Shown here piece after piece: positions 20,144 to 31,093 of a stretch of DNA of 64,000 bases. A program made the position numbers and the translations under genes. The notes below the pieces were generated by a model, which worked only from the letters and a program-made list of their open reading frames with translations, was not told the origin of the DNA and ran no database searches. Numbering within the stretch: the first letter of the stretch is position 1; each line of letters opens with the position of its first letter. The DNA comes from Blastocladiella emersonii ATCC 22665 (Eukaryota > Blastocladiomycota > Blastocladiomycetes > Blastocladiales > Blastocladiaceae): the NCBI GenBank assembly GCA_025594325.1, contig JANHCV010000008.1:930001-994000 (forward strand), given 5' to 3'.

Positions 20144-21910
20144 ATGAAATTCAATGAAACTCCATGCAATCCTCACGCCGGAGCAGTGTCGACCGCTGGC
20201 GCCTCGCATCGGGGTCCCAACGACTCGCTGCCTTGGCCAGGTGAAATCTCAGCGTGCCTGCCGACCGCACCGGCCGACCGCCGGGCGCTACGCGAGCAGT
20301 CCTTGCTGAAACTTATGAACTTGCGCATTGAACTGATTCGCTTGGTACTACGCCAACGCGAACCCGGCTTGGAACTCGAAAAGCGGCTTAAACTCTCGCA
20401 GCAGCTGTTATGCGCGAAGAACAGCGTGCGTGATCTTCAAAAGGTCGTCGAGTTACTCGAGTTACCCGCCAAGGTCGAAACTGCAACGTCAAGCACCGAT
20501 TTATTGGTTTTTCGCCGCGCTCCCACGGCCAACTTGGGCGCTGCATCACAGCCATCTGCTCGATTGGGCGAGGAGCTCTCTCGCGAGCGAAGATCGCGTG
20601 ACCGCCGACGTTCCCGGTCGCGCTCCCTCTCTCGTGGCCGCAGGGCTTTGCGTAGTCGCCGACGCTCTCCATCTCGCATGCGACGCAGGCGCGGAAGTCG
20701 CGGTGGCTCGGCGTCTCCATCTCGCACGCCACGCGGTCGCTCGCCGTCTCCATCTCGCATGCCACGCGGTCGCTCGCCGTCTCCAGCTCGCTCGCAACGC
20801 GGTCGCTTGCCGTCTCCAGCTCGCTCGCGACGCAGGTGCAGTCGCCCTCGATCTCGTTCACGCAGCCGACCAAGATCTCGCTCACGTTCCCCTCGTCGCA
20901 CGTCGCGATCCAGCAGCGTTTTACCAGCTCGCCACGTGGGTGTTGCCGATTTCGGCACGCTGTTTGACTACATTCGCGAATTTGGGCCGTGCTTCCGGCA
21001 AGTCGGGATGACTCTACGGCCGACCACCAACGACCCGCGCCAGTACATTGAGTGGCTTCGAAAATTCTCTTCCTCGCGCGATTGCCGACCCGCTCCCGTA
21101 TCGCTTGCACTCGCACTGCTCGCATCGAGCTCCAACGTACCGTGGCGCGTCTACTACGTTTACACGGTTTTCCTTCGTACCGACGCGAACGCCAACGAGG
21201 CCGAGCGAATCTTTCTTGACTCGGTCAACCCGGCCGACCCGAAACGGCGCGACTGGGCCGCGCGGTGGCTCAACATCCCGCGTTCGCCGGGCACGCTCGC
21301 CTCTGACTTTTACACCAAGTACCACGCGCTACTTGAAGAAGCCATGCCCGGCCGAGCCGACGACCTCGAGGGCCAATGGGCAATCAAACAAGCCTTTGCC
21401 GAGCGCGTGATAAACTTTGTCGAGCCACGCCCGCAGTACCCGCATGAGATTATCTGGCGCCCGTCGGGCACCGTCAAGCACATGATCGAGGCCCTCCGCG
21501 ACGCCGTGTTTGCCAACAACACCTTGACCCGCGAATACGGCCTGCCCGTTCAGGGCAAGGTCGGGTGCTGGTTTTGCACCGGCTTCGTCGATCTGTGCCC
21601 GCCGTCCAGCCGCGTCCACCCGCGCAACTCGTGCCCGCTCATCGTCCACCCGTACGCGCTATCCGAGGCGCTTGTCGCGGCCATGCGCGCCGCGGATATC
21701 GACTGGCGACAGTACCAGCGGGAAGCGCCGTACCCCGATGCTGCGCTCATGCGCGCATTTGCGCGAATCAGCCGCCGACCGAGCTCGTCGTCCGCCATCA
21801 AAACGGGCCGGGCGATCGTCAAGGGGGTAAATAAGATGGGGCGGCAGCTCATTGGGCGGTTGCTCAGCTTGGTGGGGCCGACCATTGATGAGCTCTGGGA
21901 TAAACGATAA
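20144..21910 (+). CDS. Gag-like family protein with SR-rich linker, 588 residues
   Basis: Starts MKFNETPCN, with the leader motif translated. Parts in order: N-terminal helix LLKLMNLRIELIRLVLRQRE at about residues 52-71; an Arg/Ser-rich linker at about 147-259 made of RSRSRS and PSPSR units; a helical core at about 265-450 containing VPWRVYYVYTVFLR and RRDWAARWLNIPR; and a knuckle with C475, C478, H492 and C497 (CX2CX13HX4C), followed by PLIVHPYALSE. The tail ends VGPTIDELWDKR. The genes at 22500 and 27379 are its close paralogues, so this is a local expansion. SR linkers in other proteins bind RNA or target nuclear speckles; whether that holds here is open. Confidence 0.78.
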   Translation: MKFNETPCNPHAGAVSTAGASHRGPNDSLPWPGEISACLPTAPADRRALREQSLLKLMNLRIELIRLVLRQREPGLELEKRLKLSQQLLCAKNSVRDLQKVVELLELPAKVETATSSTDLLVFRRAPTANLGAASQPSARLGEELSRERRSRDRRRSRSRSLSRGRRALRSRRRSPSRMRRRRGSRGGSASPSRTPRGRSPSPSRMPRGRSPSPARSQRGRLPSPARSRRRCSRPRSRSRSRPRSRSRSPRRTSRSSSVLPARHVGVADFGTLFDYIREFGPCFRQVGMTLRPTTNDPRQYIEWLRKFSSSRDCRPAPVSLALALLASSSNVPWRVYYVYTVFLRTDANANEAERIFLDSVNPADPKRRDWAARWLNIPRSPGTLASDFYTKYHALLEEAMPGRADDLEGQWAIKQAFAERVINFVEPRPQYPHEIIWRPSGTVKHMIEALRDAVFANNTLTREYGLPVQGKVGCWFCTGFVDLCPPSSRVHPRNSCPLIVHPYALSEALVAAMRAADIDWRQYQREAPYPDAALMRAFARISRRPSSSSAIKTGRAIVKGVNKMGRQLIGRLLSLVGPTIDELWDKR

Positions 21911-22395
21911 CAGAAACACTTTTGACTGATAGCACCTCCAACGAGCAACGGGATACTTAAGTGAGACGCGTCCCAATGCATGGGAGCCTAGTTCCCTTCC
22001 GTGAAGGCCCCCGCTCTTGCGCGCACGCGTGTAACCACACGAGCGAACTTGGCCTTGGTCGGGTGCGATTTAAATGCGTGTTGGTCGAATCCCTGAAACG
22101 GCGCATCTGCGGACGTTGCCAGCCCGCGTTCAATAACTAATCAACGCGGCGACGGCCTTCCGAGGAGAGCGTACCCTTTTGACTTGATTTGCTTGTTTTG
22201 TCGCTCTCGCCGGAGAAGCGTGGAAAGCATGTTTTGAGCGGCGAGTCAGATTTCTACCAAGGTGAGCTCGCATTTTGGTCTGGGTTTCTGGTTCTTAGTA
22301 AGCGCGGCTTCACGAAGACGGAGAGTGGGGGTCTTGCGCGGAAGAGTCGGCAGTCACGGTGAGTTTGCGATTCGCGAGCTGAGACAAACCGTCCG
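21911..22395. other. Intergenic region, no gene recognised
   Basis: About 485 nt between the stop of one SR-type family gene and the promoter box of the next. Nothing on either strand resembles the families described here. The sequence is less G/C-rich than the flanking genes. Confidence 0.4.
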
Positions 22396-22416
22396 ACGCG
22401 TTCCGATATCATGTGA
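22396..22416 (+). promoter_or_regulatory. Composite box: ACGCGT - 3 nt - GATATCATGTGA
   Basis: Full-consensus copy ending 83 nt before the start codon at 22500. ACGCGT matches the MluI cell-cycle box bound by fungal MBF; CATGTGA is an E-box-like half for bHLH factors (established for yeasts, inferred here). Confidence 0.75.
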
Positions 22417-22499
22417 CCTCGGCGGGCGTCGGAAACTGGTCTCGGTTCGCTCGTTTGCAGCGTCGGCGATTCGCACTCCCGCCGCCCCATAAGACGTGG

Positions 22500-24269
22500 A
22501 TGAAAATGAATGTAACTCGATGCAAACAGCTTGCCGGGCCTGGGGGATCACACTTCGCACCTTTGTTCCGACCCTTGTCGCCACCCGATGAACCGTCTCA
22601 GCCAGTCCACGCGGGTGCGGCCGACCGGCGGGCCCGGCAGGAAAGTTTCTTGCTAGACCTTATGAACCTTCGTTTGCAGTCAATCCAGTCAGCTTTGCGT
22701 GCCCGTGACCCCGCCGCTGCATGCGACGAACCTGGTGACGCACAACACTTGCCTGTGTGCGAGATTGACGCCATAGAAGGTCTCGTCGACCCATTAAAGA
22801 AACCCTTTTGCCTGCTTTCAAGAGCGACTGCTTCGTCGGAGACGAGCGCCTCAGTCGAAAAACATCCTTGCTCACCTGCTTCTGCCACTCAAGACCACCC
22901 ACCTTCGGCCCCGGAACAAGCCTCTTCACCATATCGTCGGCAATCTCGCGATCTACCGAGGACTCGCACCCGCGGTAAGCGCTCGTCTCGCAGTCGAACG
23001 CGCTCGCGGTCTCCCGTGCGCCCTTTGCACGACCGGCGACGGTACTACCGTTCCCGCTCTCACTCCCGCTCTCGTTCCCGTTCTCGTTCGCGCTCCCGCT
23101 CTATTAACCGCCGGACACGCCGACCACGCTCCCGCTCTATTGAGGGGCGGGCGCGCCGACCACGCTCCCGTTCCCGCTCCCGCTCCCACTCGATTGATCG
23201 GCAGGCGCGCCGATCGCGTTCTTGCTCTCGTTCTCAACCTGCACCGGGCCACTTGCGTTCTCTCGCTCGCCCTGATAGCTTGAAACCGGTCAACCAGCTG
23301 TCTACAAATGGCTTCCGTGTCCTCTTCCACCACGTGCGCGACCGCGGTCCCTACCTCTGGCAGGCCAAACTTGCCTCAAAGTCCGCGACCGATCACCCGC
23401 GCGAGTTCCTTGCCATGCTTCGCCAAATCGCTTCGTCGCGAGAATGCGTCCCGCGTCCCGTCACCTTGGCGCTTGCGTTGCTCGCGGCCAGCTCGAACGT
23501 CCCGTGGCGAGTCTATCACGTTTACTCGGTGTTCCTCCGCCGCGACATGTCGGACGAGGAGGCCAAGCGCGTCTTTCTCGATTCGGTCGATCCCGCTGAC
23601 CTGGCGAGCCGCGACTGGGCTGCGCGGTGGCTCAACTTGCTCCGTCCAGCGGGCGGCTTGGTTTCCGATTTCTACGCACGGTTTCACGCGCTGCTCGAGG
23701 AGGCTGTCCCTGGTGGCTCGGACGCGCTTGAGGCGACGTGGCCGATCAAGCTTGCCTTCACCGAGCGAATTCTTCACCGAACGGACTCGCGACCAGACCG
23801 CTTGCATAATATTCTTTGGAACGAGTCCGGCACGGTCAGGGATATGGTGGACGTAGTCTTTAGCGGCGTTGAATTTCCTGCGGAACGCGGCCGTGCCGCG
23901 CGCCCAAGGCGTCAAGGGTGCTGGCTCTGCCTCGAGTTCGTCGACCTTTGCCCTCCGTCCAGCCGTCAGCACCCTGACAACTCGTGCCCGCTTCTCATGC
24001 ATCCGCGTGCCGTGTCCGAAGCGATCGCCGGCGCGATGCGCGCGGCCGGGATCGATTGGTCGCGGTACAAGCGCAGCGCAACGCATGACGAGGCTGCACT
24101 TGGCCAGGTGTTTGCTCGACTCAATGTCGTAGCGACTGGCCGGGAACCGCCAGCCGTACGTGTGGGACAAGCTGCTTTCAGTGCGATGTTCCGCCTTGGG
24201 CGCAGGATTCGCGATCGGGTGCTCAGCTTGATTGTGCCGGTCCTCGACCGAGAGTGGAGTATTGAATAG
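22500..24269 (+). CDS. Gag-like family protein with SR-rich linker, 589 residues
   Basis: The start is the ATG at 22500 (MKMNVTRCKQLAGPGG). The open frame extends further upstream, but the leader motif ATGTAACTCGATGCAA sits here and the promoter box lies 83 nt before it. N-terminal helix LLDLMNLRLQSIQSALRAR; Arg/Ser-rich linker at about residues 160-247 with runs of RSRSRS and SIDRQARR-type units; core with VPWRVYHVYSVFLRRDMSDE and SRDWAARWLNLLR; knuckle C474, C477, H491 and C496; tail ending LIVPVLDREWSIE. Paralogue of 20144 and 27379. Intact single exon, so a plausible reference sequence for this subgroup. Confidence 0.78.
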   Translation: MKMNVTRCKQLAGPGGSHFAPLFRPLSPPDEPSQPVHAGAADRRARQESFLLDLMNLRLQSIQSALRARDPAAACDEPGDAQHLPVCEIDAIEGLVDPLKKPFCLLSRATASSETSASVEKHPCSPASATQDHPPSAPEQASSPYRRQSRDLPRTRTRGKRSSRSRTRSRSPVRPLHDRRRYYRSRSHSRSRSRSRSRSRSINRRTRRPRSRSIEGRARRPRSRSRSRSHSIDRQARRSRSCSRSQPAPGHLRSLARPDSLKPVNQLSTNGFRVLFHHVRDRGPYLWQAKLASKSATDHPREFLAMLRQIASSRECVPRPVTLALALLAASSNVPWRVYHVYSVFLRRDMSDEEAKRVFLDSVDPADLASRDWAARWLNLLRPAGGLVSDFYARFHALLEEAVPGGSDALEATWPIKLAFTERILHRTDSRPDRLHNILWNESGTVRDMVDVVFSGVEFPAERGRAARPRRQGCWLCLEFVDLCPPSSRQHPDNSCPLLMHPRAVSEAIAGAMRAAGIDWSRYKRSATHDEAALGQVFARLNVVATGREPPAVRVGQAAFSAMFRLGRRIRDRVLSLIVPVLDREWSIE

Positions 24270-25180
24270 AGTCCACGTAAATGAACTGCACATTTCTTTG
24301 CGATGGAGTCGCGAGGACGCGTTGTGAGTGGGTGGCTCGCTCCCTGTCTACACGCTTCCTCTCTCTCTTTTTTCTGTCTCGCACGCTGTCTCGCATATCG
24401 CACGTGATGTGGCGCCGCCGACCACCCGATCGCGCCTTCTCGCGCGCTCCGGCCCCGTTCCGCCGCTACCCCGTGTTCCTCATCTCGGCCGTGTTCACCC
24501 GCCGTGCCACTCGGCGCATCACGCGCTGTGTCCCCGCCCGTGTACCGACCCTCAACTCGCGTGCTCGCGCGCTTCTCGCCCCATGATCCCGGGCCGTGTG
24601 CCCCAACCCGCTTGGCCCGCTCGCGCCGTGCCCCAAGATCACCTGCCCATCCTGTTCGACTCGATCGTCGCTGCCGCACCGCAGTGCTCGGCGCCCCTCG
24701 CCCGCCTCCGCCAGCAGCGGCCTCGCCTCGCCCACGACCACGATATGTACCGGCCGCCGCCCGCGCCCTGGCGTTGGTCAGCACCCTCGTTGTGCTGGAC
24801 CTTCTGCCTCTTCGCCGCGTCGGGTCGGTTCGCGGTCGTGATCCAGTCGTGGCCGCGGATCTATTCTCTAGTGTTTGTGCTGCCGCCACCATCGGGAACC
24901 TCTGCCGCGGAAGGTTACGTTCCGTGGTCGCGCCGCGCCGTCTTCTCGTCTTCTCGTCTTCTCGTCTTCTCGTGTACACGGCGACCGAGATCCCCCTCCT
25001 CGCACTACTTCGTCGTCGCGAACGATCCCTGAACTCTCAGCGTCGATTTGATGCGGGAAAAGTGTTGTTCGCTGAACGGCTCCTTGCATTTCATACGACT
25101 TCTCTGCCGCTCCTCATGTCATGATTCTGTTTGTAGAAGGATCGAGTGTGTTTGGAATATGAATATGGGGTGCGCTCGCT

Positions 25181-25388
25181 TCACTCGAGCTCAACAATCT
25201 GGCCATCCATGCCCGCGGCAGTGCCAGCGCCCGATCCGTGCTGCTGCTCCTGCTGCGCGCGCTCGCACTGAAGTCTCGCCAGCGACTTTCGCGCCGAGGC
25301 GATATTCGCGGCAAACCTTTCGTCGCTTCCGTCTGACATCGCGGCCAGCGTCGAGTTGTAGTTGGCCATCCGCTCCTTGGCGTGTGCC

Positions 25389-25390
<2 letters not shown>
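25181..25390 (-). pseudogene. Possible fragment of the small coiled-coil gene
   Basis: Encodes KERMANYNSTLAAMSD then a helix-rich stretch ending GQIVELE. This resembles the end of the 177-residue gene at 18532-19065 (MAKYRTSLTKMAEY ... YVELE). The similarity stops at the GAT repeat, so the copy is truncated. Confidence 0.35.

Positions 25391-25421
<31 letters not shown>
25389..25421. repeat. (GAT)11 microsatellite
   Basis: Eleven uninterrupted GAT triplets next to the coiled-coil fragment. Confidence 0.95.
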
Positions 25422-27274
25422 CTTCTCGAGAATCTACACGGATCAGCGAGTGTAAGTTGCCTTTCCCGATCGCGACGCCAAGAGCGAGTCAAGTCGAAGC
25501 GAGCTTTGCTGCTGTGGCCGAGTACTCGACCGTGGCCGCGTGGCCGTGGCCGTGGCCGAGAAGTCAACCGGCCGTGAACTGCTTGCTCGCCGGCCGTTGC
25601 CGCGCCCCGTCTCGCGGTGCAGGACGTCGCCACCCACGTCGCCACCCACCCGCCGTACCGCGGCCAGTCGCCCAACGCCTTGACGCCATGATATAGCTCG
25701 CCGACCTTCCATCACGTGCCAAGAGGGCAGGTCGTACTTTGACGGCGTGGCAAGGCAGCAGGTCGAGCGAGTGTGGCCGCGGATCCCGCAGTACGACACG
25801 GCCGCGCGACAACGACTCGAGCAAGCGAATTTGAGCTGACCAACTGGCGCAGAGGATCATGTTCTCGCGCATCCACACGGATCAGCGAACGTGATTTGTC
25901 CGTTCGCAGGAGTTTCGAGCATGAGCGAACGAGTACCTTGATGAACGACTCGACTCGACTCGCCGCCCTTGGCGTTGAGGTGGCGCGAGCTGGTGCCGTG
26001 GACCTTGAAGAAGTGGTGGGTCGAGAAGCTTGGAGAATCCGCATCATGTCGGTGCAAGTGTCAGTCGGGCTTTCATGAAGGCAGAAAAGGTCGGGAGAAG
26101 CGTACGTGTTGCTGCGGTCCAGTCGACTGTGCACGCGCGCCGCGCTCGGCGCCAGGCGCGACTCGAACCCGATGATGTTGCCGGCAGCGACGCGCGGCGA
26201 ACGATGCGCCGAGTGGATCACGAAAGCGAGTCGAGCTGGTGCCGCGCCGGGGCTTGCGGAACCTACTAGTTCGGGCAGCAGAGAGTGAGTTTCCTGGTCA
26301 TGAAGAGATGCGGCGGATGGCGTAGTACCTTGATGCGCGATTACGGCATCCTTGCACTTGTCGAGGGTTGGGTCACCGACTTGAGAGCTGCCGCGACCAC
26401 CCGCCGGACACGCGAGAGTCGCTATCGTCGTCGAGTATAGCATTAATAACCCATTTCCACCACCTGCCAAGCAGTGGGTGCCGAGGGTTACGCTCCCATC
26501 GTGCGTGCGAAGCGAATGGCCGCCGCGCGGGCCCCGCAGCACGACGCGGATGCAACACGACGCGAATGCGCGCCGGCCATGACCACGACCACGACCCACG
26601 ACCACGGCCGGCCGCCGCTTGCCGGGTGATGGCGCCTGGCTGGCGCGCGTGCGCGGAGAAGCTAGCTACACGGATCAGCGAGTGGGATTTGGTCAATTAC
26701 GGCAGCACGGAGCAGCACGAGAGCAGTGGTACCTCGGAGGGCGACTTGGCCAGGACGGCGGCCATGAGCGACACGCGATGGGAACTTGATGATGACGCGC
26801 GTAGCGAAAACTCACCGCGTCGGCTGAGATGCAATCGAAATGATCGTCGAGTCCGATCAGCGCGCGTCCTTGACGAGCTTGAGCTGCCCGATGATGGACA
26901 TGGTGCAGTTGCGCGACAGCTTGCCGAGGTGGAGACCGAGGTACAGCGAGCGACGACAGCTTGGCCTCGATGGCCAGTCTGGATGATGGTCGTCGAACAC
27001 CAGCCCGACCCGCCTACACGATGACGGGGATCATGAGGTTAGAGGCGATGAGCGCCACGTCCGGGTGATGCAGTCGTACCCGGCGCGCGAATGCACTGCC
27101 GACCTTGACGTCGACTGGATCAGGTCGACCGCCGATCTCAAACTCGGGAAGGGAAACTGCTGCACGCCCAGTAGCCGTTCTCAAGTTAACTGCCGGCCAA
27201 ACGCCAGCAAGGTGTTGACCAGGGTTACGTGTACTGGGAAGTGGTGCGCTGAGCGGTGAGGGGTGGTAGATGTG

Positions 27275-27295
27275 ACGCGTTTGGATATCATGTGA
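27275..27295 (+). promoter_or_regulatory. Composite box: ACGCGT - 3 nt - GATATCATGTGA
   Basis: Full-consensus copy ending 83 nt before the start codon at 27379, the same distance as for the gene at 22500. Confidence 0.75.
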
Positions 27296-27378
27296 GTGTG
27301 GCGTGACGGGATCGCGCCGTGCGAGCGATCGGCCCCTGAAACCGCCCGTCGCCTCGACGCGCTCATCCCAATCCGCCC

Positions 27379-29067
27379 ATGTCGCTGCCCATGAACCACC
27401 ACCATGAAACTCCATGCAACTACACGCAATCCGCTCGAGACGACGAGGTCAATGCGCGACGCGCCGTTCCCAATCCCAAGCACGGCCTGCCGTCGCCGGT
27501 CTCCGCCAGACTTCCGCCGCCCCTGCCCGCCGCAGCTGCCGATCGTCGCGTTCTTCACGAGCAGTCGCTGCTGAAACTCATGAGCCTGCACATCGACTCG
27601 ATCCATTTGGCTCTTCGGCTACGGGAATCGAGCGTGCGACGCGAAGAGCGGGTCGACCTCCAGCGAGAAGGCTTGCACGCGAGCGAGACGATCGGCGAGC
27701 TCCAGCTGCTCGTCGGGCGCCTCGAGCGTACTGACGGATTCGTCGGGTCTGTCGCCGCTAACGCACATGCAACGGAACGGCGTGCCAGCGCAGTCCTTAT
27801 GACGCCCGTAACGCGCTCGTCGAGCATCTCGCATCGGGACGGGCCGCCCAATCGGATACCGCCCGCCGACTCTCGGCTTCCTCGACGCGCCGACTCGCGC
27901 GACGAACCTTCTTCACGGGATCGGTCACGCTCGCCCTCTCCAGCACTTTCACGCGGGCGACATCGGTCACGCTTAGGCTCGCGTTCACGCACGCTTTCTC
28001 GATCATGTTCCCGCTCGCTTTCGCGCTCGCCATCTCGTTCCCCCGAACGCGTACCCCACCGCTCGCGTCACGGCTTGCCCGCGCAACAGCTGACCATCGA
28101 CGAGTTCCGCGTCCTGTTCCTCCACATGCGCGACTATGGCCCGCGATTTCGCCAAGTCGAGACGTGTCCGCGCTCTTTCACCAACGACCCGCGCCAGTTC
28201 GTCGAGTGGCTTCGACGCTTCGCTTCTTCGCGCGATTGCCGACCCGCTCCCGTCACGCTCGCCCTCGCGCTGCTTGCTTCCAGCTCAAACGTCCCGTGGC
28301 GCGTCTACCACCTGTACTCGGTGTTCCTGCGCACCGAGATGATCGATGAGGAGGCCGAGCAGATCTTCTTCGATTCGGTCAACCCCGCCCATCCGCAGTA
28401 CCGCGACTGGGCCGCGCGGTGGCTCAATATCCCGCGAGTGCCCGGCACGCCCGTCTCCGACTTTTACACCAAGTACCACGCGCTGCTCGAAGAAGCCGCG
28501 CCGGGCCGCGCCGACGACCTCGAGGGCTCGTGGCCAATCAAGCTCGCTTTCGCCGAGCGCCTGCTCAGCTTCGTGGGCCCAATCCCGCAGCACCTGCACG
28601 CGATCATCTGGCACAAGCTCGGCAACGTCGAGCAAATGAACGAGGTCCTGCGCGGCGTCGTGTTCGCCAACAACAACCTGACCCGCGAGTACGCGGACGT
28701 GTGGGGCGGCGGGTCCGGGTGCTGGTTCTGCCGCCACTTTCTCGACCTGTGCCCGCCGTCGGCACGCACTCACCCGCGCACCGCTTGCCCGCTCATCATG
28801 CACCCGTACGCGCTGTCAGAGGTCGTCGTCGCCGCGATGCGGGTTGCGGAGATTGACTGGCCGCAGCTCCGGCGCGACGCAGGGTCCGACAATGCGGCGC
28901 TCGCGCGTGTCCACTCGCGGCTCGCAATTATCGCGCCGCAGTTCCCAGCGGTCAAGCCGGGCAGGGCGGTGCTCGACTCGGTTGGCCAAATGGGCAAGCT
29001 CCTGCGCGAGCGCCTGCTCAGTATGGTGGTGCCCACCATTGACGAGCTGTGGAGGAAGAATGTATAG
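27379..29067 (+). CDS. Gag-like family protein with SR-rich linker, 562 residues
   Basis: Starts MSLPMNHHHETPCN, with the leader motif translated at 27404-27420. N-terminal helix LLKLMSLHIDSIHLALRLRE; a shorter Arg/Ser-rich linker at about residues 178-228; core with MRDYGPRFRQVETCPRSF, VPWRVYHLYSVFLRTEMIDE and YRDWAARWLNIPR; knuckle C448, C451, H465 and C470, followed by PLIMHPYALSEV; tail ending VVPTIDELWRKNV. Third paralogue of the SR-type subgroup. Single intact exon with strong third-position G/C. Function unknown; the Gag-like reading is structural inference. Confidence 0.78.
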   Translation: MSLPMNHHHETPCNYTQSARDDEVNARRAVPNPKHGLPSPVSARLPPPLPAAAADRRVLHEQSLLKLMSLHIDSIHLALRLRESSVRREERVDLQREGLHASETIGELQLLVGRLERTDGFVGSVAANAHATERRASAVLMTPVTRSSSISHRDGPPNRIPPADSRLPRRADSRDEPSSRDRSRSPSPALSRGRHRSRLGSRSRTLSRSCSRSLSRSPSRSPERVPHRSRHGLPAQQLTIDEFRVLFLHMRDYGPRFRQVETCPRSFTNDPRQFVEWLRRFASSRDCRPAPVTLALALLASSSNVPWRVYHLYSVFLRTEMIDEEAEQIFFDSVNPAHPQYRDWAARWLNIPRVPGTPVSDFYTKYHALLEEAAPGRADDLEGSWPIKLAFAERLLSFVGPIPQHLHAIIWHKLGNVEQMNEVLRGVVFANNNLTREYADVWGGGSGCWFCRHFLDLCPPSARTHPRTACPLIMHPYALSEVVVAAMRVAEIDWPQLRRDAGSDNAALARVHSRLAIIAPQFPAVKPGRAVLDSVGQMGKLLRERLLSMVVPTIDELWRKNV

Positions 29068-29147
29068 TATACCTCGCTTGCTCATCGCATCGCACACTGT
29101 CAGTATCGAATTCTATTGACGCTCTCGCCGAATCGCCCTGAATCTGA

Positions 29148-29445
29148 TCACCGCACCGACGATAACCTGCTGCACAGGTCGGACATGCGAGTCGAACATC
29201 GCGCGGGAATTTCATAGAGTGCAATGGGGTACACCCTCGCGAACTGCAACGCCTCGCACGCCTTGAGCTTGGCTCTGTACATGATTGACTTGTGTCCGCC
29301 GCGTACCCAGAAGAAAAAGCGGTGAGCGTCACGTATGACCTGCTCGTCATCGAGGCGTACGGAGGAAATTCGAGCAGCCGACGCATTAACAGGCAAACCG
29401 GACTCTGAGGCAGACTGCGATTCGCGTTGCGCCACATCACGTATG
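29148..29445 (-). pseudogene. Minus-strand remnant of a family C-terminus
   Basis: Two frames together match the fragment at 33462-33978. RRLLEFPPYASMTSRSYVTL and the following AFSSGYAAD correspond to LRWLPEFPLHEKMTSKSYDTL and ALTSEYAAR; then LKACEALQFARVYPIALYEI in another frame matches APKAREALRYASMYLTALAE. At least one frameshift separates the pieces. It lies tail-to-tail with the gene ending at 29067. Confidence 0.45.
29423..29442 (+). promoter_or_regulatory. Subgroup box: CGCG ... GCGCCACATCACGT
   Basis: CGCG core a few bases before GCCACATCACGT, ending 105 nt before the start at 29548. The same arrangement precedes the genes at 59359 and 61148. Confidence 0.5.
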
Positions 29446-29547
29446 CGCCGCCTCAAATTTTCCGAGCGCGCTCTCACAGGCGTTGCGGTCAGCGTTGCGG
29501 TGGCCGAGAGAACCCGCTCCCTGCTTATGCACGCGTTGACCACGTAC

Positions 29548-31093
29548 ATGAACATGCAACGTGTTCGGTGTCGCAGAGGAGGGACTTTGGCAAGCGATCG
29601 GCGCACGCTTGTTGCTCGTCCACCTCGCGCTTGCAACGCGACTGTGCTCGACTCCGTGTAAGAGCACAGCCACTCATGCTTCATTGCTTTTATCCAAGTC
29701 CGAAGGGCATGTGCGTCCCCACACACACTCGCCGATCAGCCGCTACGTGAAACGCCCCCAGTTTCACTTGAAGATTCGTGTCCATGCCAAACCCCTCTCA
29801 AGCCTGCTCGAAACTCGACTTCGCCGGACGAAATGGCCGTTGGAACTTCTCCGTCGTCAAATTCGTGTTGTATTCCAGCGCCAAACGAGGTGCACGAGCT
29901 TCTCGAGACGGGTGAAATCTTGGATGCAATGGATTGCGCCAAGCCGCTCGCGAGCGGGACTATTGCAGTTGCTGGGCCAAACGCGCCGTCGCCTCCTCCC
30001 CCTCGACCAATTCAACATTCCTCTTTCTCAATCGCGGCTGCTGGATCACATGTGGCCTCGATTCGCCCTACTCGACCGGTCCAGCCTTCCGCTCTCTCAA
30101 TCACACCTGCTCCGGAGGAAATCCACGATCTCGCGGCCCAATATCACGTTGGATCGTACGATCCATTACTTTGCAGTTCATACCCGCAAGCAGGCCCGGT
30201 ACTCTGGTTAAACCGTTACATGGACACTCGCGCCTTGCCCCAGGCCGGCACCGATTTCCTTGACAAGCTGCGTCAGTGCAAACCGACCTTTAGCCTTGCA
30301 AGTTTGCTTCGGAGTGCGTCCATGTTCGTACCTCGTGGCGTTTACCAAATCTACGCGGTCTTTCTGCACGAGGGCATGTCTGACGATGCAGCGAAACAAG
30401 ATTTTTTCAAAACGCAAGACTGGACGCAGCGGTGGCTCACGCTCATGCCGCAGCCCGGCGAGTCGGTGTGGCACTTCTACGCTGCTTTCTGCGCCACGCT
30501 GTGCGAAGAGGCCATTCTGGACCAAGGCCCGGGGGAGCTCACCTCGCGGCAGTTCAAACAAATCTTCGCCAAGCGAATGTGGGCGAATCTCACCCGGGCG
30601 CCGGATGCAGTACGAGCCCTCTTATTCGACAAGCGTTCGACACTCAACGACTTGGCTGCCGCGATCAGCAGTACGGTGGGTCGGCGAGGATATGACAAGT
30701 ACGGGAACCCGGTCGTGTGCTTTTTCTGTGCGCAGGTCCCATACCTTCGCCACGACGCGCAGAAGCACCGCCTCGCAACGTGCGGGCAGTTTCGCGACAT
30801 GCATATCCACGCACGCTTCGTCATCGACGCGCTCGCGTCGACCAGCCTGGTGCTACCGACCACACAATGAAGTACTGGCTGGCTGGGCCGCGGACTTGAC
30901 TACGCAAATGCTCCGCGAGCTCCGCGACGCGGTGCCTGTGGCAGAGACGTGCGCACAGCTCATGGACCCCATCGAGAATGCCCGCGGATTGCTCCACGCG
31001 CTGGTTTCACTTGACATCTCGGAGTCGTAAAAGGCCATCGCAATGCACGGTCTGTGGGTCCAGGTTGTCGCGCTGAATCGTGACCAGCGTTAG
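29548..31093 (+). pseudogene. Gag-like family gene with several lesions
   Basis: Begins ATGAAC followed directly by ATGCAAC: the middle of the usual leader is missing and the frame is shifted after the first codons. The frame at 29561-29810 gives the N-terminal helix (LLLVHLALATRL). From about 29833 another frame gives LLETGEILDAM, then the core (FLDKLRQCKPTFSLASLL, TQDWTQRWLTLMPQPGES) and the knuckle CFFC-X12-HRLATC near 30715-30785. A further shift at about 30865 leads to the tail (NEVLAGWAADLTTQML ...), which has an in-frame TAA at about 31028 before the final MHGLWVQVV and a stop at 31091-31093. It is the same subgroup as 59359 and 61148. Too many breaks to be functional as a full-length protein. 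Confidence 0.65.

Larger units (their letters stand above)
24270..27274. other. 3-kb decayed intergenic region
   Basis: This is the longest stretch without a convincing intact gene. It contains a possible small coiled-coil gene fragment (25181-25390, minus), a trinucleotide repeat (25389-25421) and several short frames with fair third-position G/C but no recognisable homology, for example the minus-strand pieces near 25900-26050 and 26870-27010. It is probably a patchwork of old gene and element debris. Confidence 0.45.

Noticed and set aside
20584-20920. CRISPR-like or satellite array (regular repeats within SR regions)
   Set aside because: The periodicity comes from in-frame Arg/Ser codons inside a long ORF. 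No spacers of constant length exist.
25760-26060. Zinc-knuckle or MULE-like motif (YCGIRGHTRSTC) on the minus strand
   Set aside because: Two frames are equally open, no transposase core accompanies it, and coding bias is mixed. Left inside the decayed region.
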